From Vibrio ulleungensis (GTDB taxonomy: Bacteria > Pseudomonadota > Gammaproteobacteria > Enterobacterales > Vibrionaceae), in NCBI RefSeq assembly GCF_016900875.1, contig NZ_JAFEUM010000005.1, positions 62,001 through 126,000 of the forward strand: a stretch of DNA of 64,000 nucleotides, given 5' to 3'. The notes under the pieces were generated by a model. The model made no database searches. It was not told the DNA's origin and saw only the letters and a list, made by a program, of their open reading frames with translations. The translations under genes and the position numbers were made by a program. Positions 1-9,943 of the stretch are shown here, piece after piece; position 1 is the stretch's first letter; the number at the start of each line of letters is the position of its first letter.

Positions 1-120
1 GGAGTCGCAGCGTTTCATTGCCAGCACAGCGCTTCATATAGGCGTGTTAGAATCCGTCAGTCACTCTTTTTTTAGCCAATATACGTCTATTCAAGATAGT
101 TAATCAGTTTGAGAATCAAT

Positions 121-762
121 ATGAGCGGTAACCAATCTCAGTACAGTCATCACGACAAACGGATCACCTTAGCCTTTACTGGCGCATCAGGCGCACCTTA
201 CGGTCTGACCTTGCTCGGTTCTTTGCTGGCGGCTGATTATCAGGTTTTTTTGCTCGTTTCTTCGGCAGCACGTGTTGTGTTGGCCACCGAAGAAGGCTTG
301 AAGCTTCCTAGTGGGCCCGATGCAGCTCATAAACAGTTGGTTGAAATGTTCGACTGCGATCCAGAAAAGTTGGTGGTGTGTGGAAAGGAAGACTGGTTCT
401 CCCCAGTTGCTTCTGGTTCTGCTGCTCCTAAACAGATGATCGTGTGCCCCTGCTCAACGGGCAGCGTCGCAGCCATCGCGCATGGTATGTCCGACAACCT
501 CATCGAACGCGCAGCCGATGTCGTCTTAAAAGAGCGTGGTCAACTGCTATTGGTGGTACGCGAGACGCCGTTTTCTACCTTGCATCTTGAGAACATGCAC
601 AAGCTGTCAGCGATGGGGGTTACTATCATGCCAGCTGCCCCAGGTTTTTATCATCAGCCGCAATCAATACAAGATCTGGTCGATTTTATGGTGGCAAGGA
701 TTTTGGACCACATTGGATTGGATCAAAAATTGGTGAACCGTTGGGGCTATGACCAGCGATAG
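121..762 (+). CDS. ubiX: UbiX flavin prenyltransferase
   Basis: Makes prenylated FMN from FMN and dimethylallyl phosphate, the cofactor of the UbiD decarboxylase in ubiquinone synthesis; cytosolic. About 213 residues. The N-terminal Rossmann-like motif TGASGAPYG, the central [14 protein letters not shown] segment and the C-terminal part with [21 protein letters not shown] and FYHQPQS are typical of the family. An in-frame TTG lies 12 bases upstream, but ATG 121 gives the usual N-terminus. The protein is slightly longer than E. coli UbiX because of an N-terminal extension of about 15 polar residues. No gene precedes it in the first 120 bases that I can identify. It is separate from the thiamine operon that follows. 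Confidence 0.93.
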   Translation: MSGNQSQYSHHDKRITLAFTGASGAPYGLTLLGSLLAADYQVFLLVSSAARVVLATEEGLKLPSGPDAAHKQLVEMFDCDPEKLVVCGKEDWFSPVASGSAAPKQMIVCPCSTGSVAAIAHGMSDNLIERAADVVLKERGQLLLVVRETPFSTLHLENMHKLSAMGVTIMPAAPGFYHQPQSIQDLVDFMVARILDHIGLDQKLVNRWGYDQR

Positions 763-841
763 AGCCACTTGCGTATACCGAGTGTTAATTTACACGTTAA
801 AACTAGGCAAATGTTTCATTTCCCTTTACAATTTCGCTTCA

Positions 842-956
842 CTCAACGGGGAGCTGTTGTAAGTTACTGGGTCTAATGCCGGTATACTTATGTTCGGCTG
901 AGATCAACCTTGGAACCCGTCGACCTGAACCAGATAATACTGGCGTAGGAATTGAG
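842..956 (+). promoter_or_regulatory. TPP riboswitch (THI element)
   Basis: The stretch holds the conserved THI-box blocks: GGCTGAGA at 897-904, a CCTGAACCAGATAATACTGG-like block at 923-943 and GCGTAGGA at 943-950. CTCAA at 842-846 pairs with TTGAG at 952-956 to close the P1 helix. It lies about 70 bases upstream of thiB, so thiamine pyrophosphate should switch off the transporter genes. The motifs are seen directly; the mechanism is that known for the family. In gammaproteobacteria control is often by ribosome-site masking, and I see no obvious T-tailed terminator between it and thiB. Confidence 0.93.
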
Positions 957-1028
957 CACTAACATTCATGGAACGAAACCCTCTGGATACACTCAAGCCT
1001 GTGCCGCTCATTTCATGGAGAGCGAGCG

Positions 1029-2021
1029 ATGACTTTAACAAAACCTTTACTATTGACCACTCTGGTTGCTGCAGCATTTAGTGCAAACGCAGCTGACACA
1101 TTAACGGTTTATACCTATGATTCTTTTGCCGCTGAGTGGGGCCCAGGCCCTGCTATAGAGCAAGCATTCGAAGCTCAATGCAACTGCGATCTAAACTTTG
1201 TCGCACTAGATGATGGCGTCTCAATACTCAATCGTATTCGCCTTGAAGGGAAAAACACTAAAGCCGATGTCGTACTAGGCCTAGACAATAATCTTGTAGC
1301 TGAAGCCAAACAAACGGGTGCATTCGGTGCGCACAATGCGAACCTAAGTAACCTTACTCTCCCAGGCGGTTGGGAAGATGATATTTTCGTCCCTTTTGAT
1401 TACGGGTATTTCGCGTTCGTTTACAACACAGAAACGGTAACCAACCCACCTAAAAGCTTGAAAGAACTGGTAGAGCGACGTGATGACCTCACAGTTATCT
1501 ACCAAGATCCACGGACTTCAACGCCGGGTCAAGGTTTGATGCTTTGGATGAAGTCAGTCTACGGCGACGAAGCACCACAAGCTTGGCAGAAGTTGGCTCA
1601 AAAGACGGTGACTGTGACAAAAGGCTGGTCTGAAGCGTACTCGATGTTCTTAGAAGGTGAGTCGGACTTGGTGTTGTCTTATACAACGTCACCGGCGTAT
1701 CACGCCATTGCTGAAGGTGATTCTAAGTATGCCGCAGCTGATTTTAGTGAAGGGCACTACCTACAAGTGGAAGTGGCAGCCAAAGTAAACACTACGTCAA
1801 ATCCTGAGCTAGCAGAGCAGTTTTTACAGTTTATATCCAGCGATGAGTTTCAGAGCGTGATCCCTACAGGTAACTGGATGTACCCAGTGACCAACGTACA
1901 GCAACCTGAAGGGTTCGCTGACTTAACCATGCCAAGCCGCACACTAGAGTTTTCTGCCAATGACGTTGCCCAGCAACGTAAAAGCTGGATCCGTGAGTGG
2001 CAAACAGCACTAACACAATAA
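1029..2021 (+). CDS. thiB: Thiamine ABC transporter, periplasmic binding protein ThiB (TbpA)
   Basis: Periplasmic receptor that binds thiamine and its phosphates and hands them to ThiPQ. 330 residues, the normal size. The first 21 residues form a signal peptide (KPLLLTTLVAAAFSANA, cleavage before ADTLTVY). The mature start LTVYTYDSFAAEWGPGPAIE and the segment DLVLSYTTSPAYHA around residue 216 match the TbpA family. ATG 1029 follows a GGAG-type ribosome site at 1018-1021. It is first in the thiBPQ operon, 7 bases before thiP, and stands behind the TPP riboswitch, which supports thiamine specificity over other iron or spermidine-type relatives. Confidence 0.95.
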   Translation: MTLTKPLLLTTLVAAAFSANAADTLTVYTYDSFAAEWGPGPAIEQAFEAQCNCDLNFVALDDGVSILNRIRLEGKNTKADVVLGLDNNLVAEAKQTGAFGAHNANLSNLTLPGGWEDDIFVPFDYGYFAFVYNTETVTNPPKSLKELVERRDDLTVIYQDPRTSTPGQGLMLWMKSVYGDEAPQAWQKLAQKTVTVTKGWSEAYSMFLEGESDLVLSYTTSPAYHAIAEGDSKYAAADFSEGHYLQVEVAAKVNTTSNPELAEQFLQFISSDEFQSVIPTGNWMYPVTNVQQPEGFADLTMPSRTLEFSANDVAQQRKSWIREWQTALTQ

Positions 2022-2028
2022 CACCATT

Positions 2029-3660
2029 ATGCCGGCTGTAGAGAGTACTCATACAGGGTCGACAAGCTGGCGATTTAAACCGTCACGGGCTGGGGTGAGT
2101 ATCGCTGTGATACTCACCCTATTCGTTGGTGGATGCTTATTGAGTTTACTTTCCTTTAGCGGTGACTCGCCCATTACAGGGCTACTTATGGTGATTAACG
2201 ATCCCTATTACCGACATGTCACCCAGTTCAGTTTTTCCCAAGCGCTGCTTTCGACTCTACTTAGCGTAGGGTTGGCTATCCCCTTGTCTGTCGCGATGTA
2301 TCGAAGGCAGTTTTTTGGAAAAGCATGGCTGACCAAAATATTTTCAGTCACGTTAGTGTTACCGGTGTTGGTCGCAGTGTTTGGTATTGTTGCCATATAT
2401 GGAAATAGTGGGCTGCTGGCAAAGCTTGCCGCTTATTTAGGAACCCAGCTACCTTATTCTCTATATGGCCTTAATGGGATAGTGTTGGCTCACCTGTTTT
2501 TTAATTTGCCGTACGCGACTCGATTATTATTGCGCTCTCTGGAGTCTATTCCTGTCGCACAGCACCATTTAAGTACCATGCTGGGCATGACACCTTGGCA
2601 AAAATTTTGCCGTGTCGAATGGCCAAGGCTCAAGCAGCAGCTTCCTCACTGTGCAGGGTTGGTATTTATGCTCTGCTTCACCAGCTTTGCCACGGTAATG
2701 GCACTGGGGGGAGGACCAAAGGCAACAACAATTGAACTTGCCATTTATCAAGCGATTAAGTTTGACTTTGACCTACAGGTCGGCGCTGTATTGGCGCTTT
2801 GGCAAATGATGTTGTGCGGCACGCTTGTGTTGGTGATACATCAACTCACCCAGCAACCGCCCGTTGGTGCGATGGAGTATCAACCACTGCCAAAAATAAA
2901 GCGGGACAGCACATCGGCTAGGTTTGCTGATTCGTTAATTATTGTGTTTGCGATCTTATTAGTGATCCCACCACTTTTTATGGTTGTATTCAGTGGTTTA
3001 TCAGGGAGTCTTGAAGCCACGCTGACATCATCAACCTTCTGGATAGCTACGTTTCACTCCTTAGCTATTGCCAGTTGCTCTGCCATCATTGCTTTGGTAA
3101 TGGCCTATTTGATAGTGAATAGCGCGCGTCAATATCGCTATCAACGTCAAACACTTAAGGCATCGGGACTGGAAGTTATCGGTTCACTTGCGTTGGTCAC
3201 ACCTGGGTTGGTACTGAGCACAGGGTTATTTCTATGGCTAAGAACCTGGGGTGACGCTTATCAATTTGCCTTTGCGGTTGTGGTGTTAGTGAACAGCATG
3301 ATGGCACTGCCGTTTGCCATTAAGAGCTTGTCACAAGCAATGGATAACCACTTTAGCCATTATCACACTATGTCGTTAATGCTTGGCATGCGCGGTTCTA
3401 CGCGGTTTCGTTGGGTCGATTTTGCGGGATTAAAGTCTGTTTTCTTACACGCGTTTGCGGTGAGTTTTTTACTATCGCTAGGCGATCTTAGTGCGATTGC
3501 GCTGTTTGGAAGCCAAGATTTCACCACCTTACCTCTCTACCTTTTACAATTGTTAGGAAGCTATCAAATGGACGCTGCCGCGACCGTTTCATTGTGGTTA
3601 TTTATCATTAGCATGCTTTTGCTTGCGCTCGCAGACCAGTCAAAGGTGAACTATGACTAG
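2029..3660 (+). CDS. thiP: Thiamine ABC transporter permease ThiP
   Basis: Inner-membrane permease, 543 residues, made of two homologous permease halves in one chain as in ThiP and the iron FbpB family. Many hydrophobic helices are visible, starting with AGVSIAVILTLFVGGCLLSL near residue 22. The two EAA-loop regions that dock the ATPase are recognisable around residues 185-200 (STMLGMTPWQKFCRVEWP) and 455-470 (MSLMLGMRGSTRFRWVDF). It begins 7 bases after thiB and its last 8 bases overlap thiQ, so the three genes are probably translated as a coupled unit. Confidence 0.94.
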   Translation: MPAVESTHTGSTSWRFKPSRAGVSIAVILTLFVGGCLLSLLSFSGDSPITGLLMVINDPYYRHVTQFSFSQALLSTLLSVGLAIPLSVAMYRRQFFGKAWLTKIFSVTLVLPVLVAVFGIVAIYGNSGLLAKLAAYLGTQLPYSLYGLNGIVLAHLFFNLPYATRLLLRSLESIPVAQHHLSTMLGMTPWQKFCRVEWPRLKQQLPHCAGLVFMLCFTSFATVMALGGGPKATTIELAIYQAIKFDFDLQVGAVLALWQMMLCGTLVLVIHQLTQQPPVGAMEYQPLPKIKRDSTSARFADSLIIVFAILLVIPPLFMVVFSGLSGSLEATLTSSTFWIATFHSLAIASCSAIIALVMAYLIVNSARQYRYQRQTLKASGLEVIGSLALVTPGLVLSTGLFLWLRTWGDAYQFAFAVVVLVNSMMALPFAIKSLSQAMDNHFSHYHTMSLMLGMRGSTRFRWVDFAGLKSVFLHAFAVSFLLSLGDLSAIALFGSQDFTTLPLYLLQLLGSYQMDAAATVSLWLFIISMLLLALADQSKVNYD

Positions 3661-4474
3661 CCATCTTTCTAAAAACACACCTACGTTAAGTACTGAACCC
3701 CAAGGTCTTGAACCGCGCCTTGACTCAAGGCGTGATGTGACTAAAGAGCATGCTTTAGTTATTGAGAGACTTTCATTTGAATATAGCGATCAGTGCTTTG
3801 AGTTCACCCTCGAAGTGGATCAAGGAGATACACTTGCACTGATTGGTCCGAGTGGCGCGGGTAAATCGACATTGCTTCATATGATTGCCGGGCTAACTCC
3901 ACCCAGTGCAGGCCAGTTAGCGTTTGACGGCAAGAGCTTAATTTCGCTGGCACCTTATCAGCGTCCAATAAGTATGTTGTTTCAAGACAATAATCTCTTT
4001 TCACACCTTACCGTTGAGCAAAACATCGGGTTAGCGGTAAACCCCAGCCTGAAGTTAACTGAGGCAGAAAAACAGGTTGTTCGTCAAGTAGCCAGTGATG
4101 TTGGTTTGGCAGGTAAGCTTAACCAAATGCCGTTAGCACTGTCCGGTGGACAGCGACAGCGTGTAGCATTGGCAAGATGTTGTGCGCAAAGAAAGCCGCT
4201 TTGGTTGCTTGATGAACCTTTTTCTGCGTTAGACCCCGAGTTGCGCTTAGAAATGCTATCGTTGGTGAAACAGTTGGCAAATCAGCACAATCTCACCGTA
4301 ATAATGGTGACCCATCAAGTGAGCGATGCACTGCGTATAGCGGATAGTTTTGGTTACGTTGAACAGGGCAATCTGTGCTACAGCGGTTCAATTGAACAGC
4401 TTAAGCAGCTTAAAGAAAGTTCGACGATGCGTTCAACACAGTCGTTAGAGCGCTTTCTCGCGTCATCTTCATAA
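3653..4474 (+). CDS. thiQ: Thiamine ABC transporter ATPase ThiQ
   Basis: ATP-hydrolysing subunit of the thiamine importer. Walker A is GPSGAGKST (about residues 65-73), the Q-loop is in MLFQDNNLF, the signature is LSGGQRQRVALARC, and Walker B with the catalytic glutamate is LWLLDEPFSALDP; the switch histidine is in VTHQ. At 273 residues it is about 40 longer than E. coli ThiQ (232). The excess is mostly an N-terminal polar extension of about 38 residues before the first beta strand (LVIERLSFEY), so the true start may lie further in, although ATG 3653 overlaps the thiP stop in the way coupled genes often do. Confidence 0.93.
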   Translation: MTSHLSKNTPTLSTEPQGLEPRLDSRRDVTKEHALVIERLSFEYSDQCFEFTLEVDQGDTLALIGPSGAGKSTLLHMIAGLTPPSAGQLAFDGKSLISLAPYQRPISMLFQDNNLFSHLTVEQNIGLAVNPSLKLTEAEKQVVRQVASDVGLAGKLNQMPLALSGGQRQRVALARCCAQRKPLWLLDEPFSALDPELRLEMLSLVKQLANQHNLTVIMVTHQVSDALRIADSFGYVEQGNLCYSGSIEQLKQLKESSTMRSTQSLERFLASSS

Positions 4475-4535
4475 TCGAGACAGTTTTACTGTTTCGGCCT
4501 ACAAAAAACAGAGTGATAATTTCGTCAGTGTAACG

Positions 4536-4550
4536 CTATGAATTTCATAG
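4536..4550. promoter_or_regulatory. Perfect 15-base palindrome before rapA
   Basis: CTATGAA-T-TTCATAG is a perfect inverted repeat. A possible -10 element TACAAT follows at 4560-4565, which would put the palindrome over the -35 region of a rapA promoter. It could be an operator, but I do not recognise the regulator. Only the symmetry is seen; the role is inference. Confidence 0.35.
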
Positions 4551-4671
4551 AGGGATGCGTACAATCGCTCCTTTTTGAAAGTAGGTGTGTTGCGACTGCA
4601 TATACAGCAAAGCGCGCAATTAACATCTACTATTTAGCATAGAGCAGCAATTTAGAAAGGGTGAATGCAGC

Positions 4672-7578
4672 ATGACATTTGCGATTGGTCAGCGTTGGAT
4701 CAGCGACACAGAAAGTGATTTAGGGTTAGGGACAGTAGTAGCGGTCGATGAAAGAACAGTGACACTGATGTTTCCTGCCGGAGAAGAAGAGCGTGTGTAC
4801 GCACAAAAAGATGCGCCAATTACCCGTGTTGTGTTTAATGTCGGTGATCAAGTTGAATCCCAAGAAGGGTGGATGCTCACTGTCGAAGACCTTTCCGTCG
4901 ATCAAGGTGTTGTCACCTACACCGGCGCTCGTTCTGACACTGAAGAGTCAGATGTTCGTTTACGCGAAATCTTTCTAAGCCACACCATTCGATTTAATAA
5001 ACCACAAGACAAGTTGTTTGCAGGTCAGATTGATCGCATGGACAACTTTGTATTGCGTTATCGAGCGTTGACTCATCAGTATCAACAACACAAGAGTCCA
5101 CTGCGTGGATTGTGTGGGGTTCGTGCTGGCCTGATACCGCATCAGCTTTATATTGCCCGTGAAGTGGGCAGTCGTTTTGCCCCGCGAGTATTGCTTGCCG
5201 ATGAAGTTGGCCTAGGTAAAACCATTGAAGCGGGCATGATATTGCACCAACAGGTTTTATCGGGTCGTGCCGAGCGTATCCTTATTGTGGTACCTGAAAC
5301 GCTACAGCATCAATGGCTTGTCGAAATGATGCGCAGATTTAATTTGTATTTTTCTATCTTTGACGAAGAGCGATGCCTTGAAGCTCAGCAAGAGGTTGCC
5401 AATCCTTTTGAGTCGCAGCAGTTGGTTTTGTGCTCACTGGATTTCTTGAAAAAAAGTGAAAAACGACAGGCACAAGTTGCCGAGGCTCATTGGGACGTGC
5501 TGGTAGTGGACGAAGCGCACCACTTAGAGTGGAGCGTTGATGCACCAAGCCGCGAATATCAATTGATCGAGTCTATCGCGAGACAGGTCGCCGGTGTGCT
5601 TCTATTAACTGCAACCCCAGAGCAGCTTGGGCGCGAAAGCCATTTCGCCCGATTGCGTCTTCTTGATCCGGATAGATTTTACGACTATCAAAGCTTTGTT
5701 GACGAAGAGGCCCAATACGAGCCTGTGGCGAATGCGGTTAGCCAACTGGTGAGTGGTCAGCCGCTTACCGATGAAGAAAAAAATCAAATTGGTGACCTCC
5801 TTAGCGAGCAAGATGTAGAGCCGATGTTCAACGCCATTGAGTCAGCTAGCGCGCAAGAAGAGCGAGACTTTGCTAGAGATGAGTTGGTGACAAACTTAAT
5901 GGACCGACACGGTACGGGTCGAGTTTTATTTCGAAATACGCGTTCAGCCATCTCAGGCTTCCCAGTACGTAATACTCACATTATGCAGATGCCAATGCCT
6001 GAACAATATCAGCGCGCTTTGAAGGTAAATGCAATGCTGTCTACGGATCTTCCACAAGAGCTATTGGCGAAGAAAAACTTGTACCCAGAGCAAGTATTCC
6101 AAGAGCTAGGGGACAGCAGTAATTGGTGGCAATTTGACTCTCGCGTCGATTGGTTAATTGAGAAAGTGAAGGATAAGCGTTCGGCTAAGATTTTGGTCAT
6201 TGCTTCACGTTCTCATACTGCGCTGCAGTTAGAGCAAGCTTTGCGTGAGCGAGAAGGCATTCGCGCAACGGTATTCCATGAAGGTATGTCGATCATCGAA
6301 CGCGATAAAGCGGCGGCCTACTTTGCACAAGAAGAAGGTGGGGCGCAGGTTCTGATCTGCTCCGAAATAGGCTCAGAAGGGCGAAACTTCCAATTTGCAA
6401 ACCAATTGGTGATGTTTGATCTGCCGTTTAACCCTGATTTACTCGAGCAAAGAATTGGCCGCCTTGACCGCATTGGGCAGCAAAATGACATCGACATTTA
6501 TGTGCCTTGTCTTGAGGGTTCGTCGCAGTCTATTTTGGCCCAGTGGTATCACAATGGCTTGAATGCTTTTTCTGAAACCTGCCCAACGGGCCGCACAGTT
6601 TATGAAGCGTTTTCACAGCAATTAATTGAGATGTTAGCCACCGGTGATCATAGTCAACTGGACGATGTCGTAGAGCAATCCAAAGCGCTTAACACCCGTC
6701 TAAAGTCCGACCTTGAGCAAGGGCGAGATCGACTACTCGAAATGCACTCTAATGGCGGTGACGCATCGGTTGAGCTAGCAAACGATATTGCGCAGCGTGA
6801 TGGCGATATCGCTTTGGTTACTTTTGCACTCAGTCTATTTGATGCAGTAGGTCTTAACCAAGAAGACAAAGGTGACAATGCACTTATTGTGACTCCGGCT
6901 GAGCACATGATGGTATCGACTTACCCGGGTCTACCGTTTGATGGCGCCACCATCACCTTTGATCGTGATGTGGCTTTGTCTCGCGAAGACATTCAATTTA
7001 TGTCTTGGGAGCACCCAATGATCCAAGGTGGCATTGAGCTTCTATTTAGTGAAGGTGTTGGTACCAGCGCACTGTCACTGCTAAAAAATAAAGCATTACC
7101 TGTCGGTACATTGTTGTTGGAACTGGTTTATGTGGTTGATGCACAAGCACCTAAATCCAGCGGCATTAATCGCTATTTGCCACATACCCCTATCCGCGTC
7201 TTAATGGATGCGAAAGGTAATGATCTTTCAGCTCAAGTCGAATTTGAAAGCTTTAACCGCCAGTTAAGCCCTGTGAATAGGCATATGGCAAATAAACTGG
7301 TGACGTCTGTTCAGACTGAAATCAATCAATTGATCAATAGAAGTGAGCCGGTCGCAGAACAACAGCTTATAAAAGTGAAACAGCAAGCCCATCAAGAAAT
7401 GACCGTATCGCTGACCGCAGAGCTAGAGAGACTGCAAGCACTTAAAGCGGTGAACCCGAATATTCGAGATCAAGAAATTGAAGCGTTGGAACAGCAAATT
7501 GCTACGCTAGACGACTATATATCTCGAGCGCAGGTGCAACTTGATTCTTTACGTGTGATTGTCGTATCACACAACTAA
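4672..7578 (+). CDS. rapA: RNA polymerase-associated ATPase RapA (HepA)
   Basis: SWI2/SNF2-type ATPase that binds RNA polymerase and helps recycle it after termination. 968 residues, the family length. The N-terminal Tudor-like part ([18 protein letters not shown]) is followed by motif [15 protein letters not shown] (near 177-190), motif [10 protein letters not shown], motif [11 protein letters not shown], and in the second RecA lobe [20 protein letters not shown] and [11 protein letters not shown] (motif VI). The C-terminal third carries the RapA-specific spacer and a coiled-coil-like tail. ATG 4672 is preceded by GAAAGGGTG. rluA follows directly, the same pairing as in enterics and vibrios. 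Confidence 0.97.
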   Translation: MTFAIGQRWISDTESDLGLGTVVAVDERTVTLMFPAGEEERVYAQKDAPITRVVFNVGDQVESQEGWMLTVEDLSVDQGVVTYTGARSDTEESDVRLREIFLSHTIRFNKPQDKLFAGQIDRMDNFVLRYRALTHQYQQHKSPLRGLCGVRAGLIPHQLYIAREVGSRFAPRVLLADEVGLGKTIEAGMILHQQVLSGRAERILIVVPETLQHQWLVEMMRRFNLYFSIFDEERCLEAQQEVANPFESQQLVLCSLDFLKKSEKRQAQVAEAHWDVLVVDEAHHLEWSVDAPSREYQLIESIARQVAGVLLLTATPEQLGRESHFARLRLLDPDRFYDYQSFVDEEAQYEPVANAVSQLVSGQPLTDEEKNQIGDLLSEQDVEPMFNAIESASAQEERDFARDELVTNLMDRHGTGRVLFRNTRSAISGFPVRNTHIMQMPMPEQYQRALKVNAMLSTDLPQELLAKKNLYPEQVFQELGDSSNWWQFDSRVDWLIEKVKDKRSAKILVIASRSHTALQLEQALREREGIRATVFHEGMSIIERDKAAAYFAQEEGGAQVLICSEIGSEGRNFQFANQLVMFDLPFNPDLLEQRIGRLDRIGQQNDIDIYVPCLEGSSQSILAQWYHNGLNAFSETCPTGRTVYEAFSQQLIEMLATGDHSQLDDVVEQSKALNTRLKSDLEQGRDRLLEMHSNGGDASVELANDIAQRDGDIALVTFALSLFDAVGLNQEDKGDNALIVTPAEHMMVSTYPGLPFDGATITFDRDVALSREDIQFMSWEHPMIQGGIELLFSEGVGTSALSLLKNKALPVGTLLLELVYVVDAQAPKSSGINRYLPHTPIRVLMDAKGNDLSAQVEFESFNRQLSPVNRHMANKLVTSVQTEINQLINRSEPVAEQQLIKVKQQAHQEMTVSLTAELERLQALKAVNPNIRDQEIEALEQQIATLDDYISRAQVQLDSLRVIVVSHN

Positions 7579-7600
7579 TTGGCAGCATGTAGGAGTTGTT

Positions 7601-8338
7601 ATGGCGATGGAAGCCTACCACCCGCCGATAGAACCATGGGTGGATATTGTGTACCAAGATGAGCATATACTGGTGGCTGACAAGCCACCAGGGCTTCTGT
7701 CGGTACCTGGACGTTTGCCAGAACATTACGACAGTTTGTGGAGTCGCCTTGTAGAGCAGTACCCAGATATTCAAGTGGTGCACAGGCTTGATATGGCGAC
7801 TTCCGGACTGATGTTGTTTGCGCTAACCAAAGACGCTGAGCGTCATCTTAAAAAACAGTTTCAGTATCGCTTAACCCATAAAGTTTACTATGCACGCATT
7901 TGGGGCTGTCTGGAAGAAAAAGAGGGTATCATCGATCTACCGTTGATTTGTGATTGGCCTAATCGACCTCGACAGAAAGTGTGTAATCAGGATGGTAAGC
8001 ACGCGATCACCGATTACCAGAAAGTAGTGTGTGAAGAAAAAACCAGTTTGGTGCGACTACTCCCAGTGACAGGGCGTTCACATCAGTTGCGTGTGCACAT
8101 GAGTGAAATTGGGCATCCTATTGTGGGGGATGAGTTTTATGCGACCGATGAGGCGCTGCAATTTTCGCAACGATTACAACTTCACAGCACCGAGCTCAGT
8201 TTTTACCATCCAGAAAACGATGAACTAGCGTCCATATTTGTACCTTGTCCATTTTATCCTGGGCTGGCTCCGGTGGTACTTGATCACTACCAAGCGCCAC
8301 AAACATTGCCAGATTACAAGACTTTACCAAAACACTAG
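7601..8338 (+). CDS. rluA: Dual-specificity 23S rRNA U746 / tRNA U32 pseudouridine synthase RluA
   Basis: Isomerises uridine to pseudouridine at 23S rRNA position 746 and tRNA position 32. The catalytic aspartate is in VHRLDMATSGL; other family blocks are LVADKPPGLLSVPGR, DLPLICDWPNRPRQKVC and PVTGRSHQLRVHM. From ATG 7601 the protein has 245 residues, somewhat longer than E. coli RluA (219) because of a C-terminal tail. A longer reading frame opens at TTG 7559 inside rapA, but ATG 7601 has the ribosome site TAGGAG at 7590-7595 and begins MAMEAYHPPIEPW, which aligns with the E. coli start. It follows the rapA stop by 22 bases. Confidence 0.94.
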   Translation: MAMEAYHPPIEPWVDIVYQDEHILVADKPPGLLSVPGRLPEHYDSLWSRLVEQYPDIQVVHRLDMATSGLMLFALTKDAERHLKKQFQYRLTHKVYYARIWGCLEEKEGIIDLPLICDWPNRPRQKVCNQDGKHAITDYQKVVCEEKTSLVRLLPVTGRSHQLRVHMSEIGHPIVGDEFYATDEALQFSQRLQLHSTELSFYHPENDELASIFVPCPFYPGLAPVVLDHYQAPQTLPDYKTLPKH

Positions 8339-8380
8339 CTTAGGATAGTAGGGGCAGCAACACACGACCAAGGAGTGCAT

Positions 8381-9343
8381 GTGGCCCCGCTATCAATTGT
8401 TTACCTAGACAGTGCAACTATCCCCTCGCACATTACGATTCCAACACCGAGTTTTCCGCATCATTGGACGGATCACCCCCAGACAAACGCTGAGCAACTC
8501 GATGAACGATTAACTGGGCAGCACATTGTCATCACCAATAAAGTCGTGCTTGATGCCGCCATATTGGAAAAGCACCCTCAGATAAAATTAATCGCCATTT
8601 CTGCCACCGGCACCAATAATGTTGACCTCACCTATTGCAAGCAACAAGGTATTCGTGTGTGCAATATTCAGGGGTACGCGACACGTTCGGTCCCTGAACA
8701 TGTGATAGCTATGATGTTTGCTTTAAGACGTAACTTACGCGGCTATCAGCAAGATATCGAGCAAGGGGAGTGGCAGCGTCAGAATCAGTTTTGTTTTTTC
8801 ACTCACCCAATTCAGGACATTGAGGGGAGTCAACTGGGCATCATTGGATCAGGCGCGCTTGGACAAGCACTTGCTGATAAAGCTCAAGCATTAGGCATGA
8901 ACGTGGTGTTTTCCGACAGAAAGGGCGCTTCTTCTCTCCGCCCTGGATACCAAGATTTCGAAACAGTGCTACGTGAATCTGACGTAATTTCTCTAAACTG
9001 TCCGCTCAACTCGAACACCAAGAATTTGATTTCTTCGACTGAGCTATCGATGATGAAATCAAGCAGTGTATTAATCAATACGGCTCGTGGTGGAGTGGTG
9101 GATGAGCAGGCGCTCGTCGATGCGCTCAATAAAAAACAAATTTCTGGGGCGGCGAGCGATGTGTTTATTGAAGAGCCAGCCCCTCTAGATAATCCATTAA
9201 TGCTCAATGCCCACTTGCCCAACTTAATACTCACACCACACGTGGCTTGGGGCAGTGATTCAGCCATCACTAAGCTGGTGCAAATATTGATAGATAATCT
9301 CAATGCATTCGTGGATGGCGAGCCAACAAATGTGGTGATCTAG
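8381..9343 (+). CDS. D-2-hydroxyacid dehydrogenase (glycerate/hydroxypyruvate reductase type)
   Basis: NAD(P)-dependent oxidoreductase of the D-isomer 2-hydroxyacid family. The Rossmann fold is marked by LGIIGSGALGQALADKA near residue 150. The catalytic triad is in INTARGGVVDE (Arg), FIEEPAP (Glu) and TPHVAW (His). Residues 85-110 (AISATGTNNVDLTYCKQQGI) form the substrate-domain hinge. The start is uncommon: GTG 8381 sits 5 bases after AGGAG, while GTG 8375 overlaps that site. The protein resembles glycerate dehydrogenases such as HprA more than lactate or phosphoglycerate types, but the substrate cannot be fixed from sequence. It is 42 bases downstream of rluA and ends at a strong shared terminator. 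Confidence 0.87.
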   Translation: MAPLSIVYLDSATIPSHITIPTPSFPHHWTDHPQTNAEQLDERLTGQHIVITNKVVLDAAILEKHPQIKLIAISATGTNNVDLTYCKQQGIRVCNIQGYATRSVPEHVIAMMFALRRNLRGYQQDIEQGEWQRQNQFCFFTHPIQDIEGSQLGIIGSGALGQALADKAQALGMNVVFSDRKGASSLRPGYQDFETVLRESDVISLNCPLNSNTKNLISSTELSMMKSSSVLINTARGGVVDEQALVDALNKKQISGAASDVFIEEPAPLDNPLMLNAHLPNLILTPHVAWGSDSAITKLVQILIDNLNAFVDGEPTNVVI

Positions 9344-9399
9344 AGTTAATTTGCGATAGGGGCGTGGCGAGCTAGGATATAAGTATCCCAAGGACAAAA

Positions 9400-9428
9400 A
9401 AATAGCTGCACTTAAAGTGCAGCTATTT
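9400..9428. terminator. Bidirectional intrinsic terminator
   Basis: AAATAGCTGCACTT and AAGTGCAGCTATTT form a perfect 14-base inverted repeat around one base, with an A-run before it (9396-9402). It lies between the convergent dehydrogenase gene and the usp gene, so it can serve both strands. Confidence 0.88.
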
Positions 9429-9451
9429 CAATATAAGTCTGTTTAGTCTTG

Positions 9452-9889
9452 CTAGCCTTGAGGCTTAACCACTAAAACATTAACAGGAGAGTTGTGGACA
9501 ACCTTACTAGCGACTGAACCTAATACCACTTTATCGATTTTTGAACGCTTATGACTTGGCATGACAATGAGGTCTGCCCCAAGCTTTTCTGCGTAATCAA
9601 TAATGGTCGTATAAGGCTTTCCTTCCGCAACATGTGTCTTATAGACCACCGAATCGTCAACATATTGATCGGCAAATGTTTTAAGTTGCAACTCTACGTC
9701 ATGCTTCATTTTTAGTGCGGCTTCTTTCGGGAAGTAAGACGACACCATCGACATATGAATTCCAGGCAATACGTTGAGTAGGTGAATTACAGCACCTGCT
9801 TTTTTAGCATGCCAAACGGCGGTCTTAATCGCTTTATCGCTAAACCCTTTTTCGTTTAGATCAACGGGGACTAGAATTTGTTTATACAT
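9452..9889 (-). CDS. UspA-family universal stress protein next to a TRAP transporter
   Basis: Small cytosolic alpha/beta protein of 145 residues, single Usp domain. It starts MYKQILVPVDLNEKG and ends SPVNVLVVKPQG, both typical. The usual nucleotide loop G-x2-G-x9-G-(S/T) is altered: the two first glycines are replaced in PSHKRSKIDKVVLGSVA, while the final GS is kept. ATP binding may therefore be weak or different. It is downstream of the TRAP permease on the same strand, 115 bases away. In Halomonas elongata a UspA protein, TeaD, modulates the TeaABC TRAP transporter, so a similar role here is a reasonable inference but not shown. Confidence 0.88.
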   Translation of the reverse strand: MYKQILVPVDLNEKGFSDKAIKTAVWHAKKAGAVIHLLNVLPGIHMSMVSSYFPKEAALKMKHDVELQLKTFADQYVDDSVVYKTHVAEGKPYTTIIDYAEKLGADLIVMPSHKRSKIDKVVLGSVASKVVHNSPVNVLVVKPQG

Positions 9890-9943
9890 AGTTATCTCTC
9901 ACCAACGCAACTGGACTTAACTGTCCTCTCTGTATAGTGCATT

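Noticed and set aside
4476..4500. thiBPQ terminator
   Set aside because: GAGACAGT/ACTGTTTC can form a stem with one wobble, but no T-run follows, so I do not call it.
8884..9303. 139-residue ORF antisense to the hydroxyacid dehydrogenase
   Set aside because: Serine-rich antisense frame without start signals; the sense gene has all catalytic motifs.
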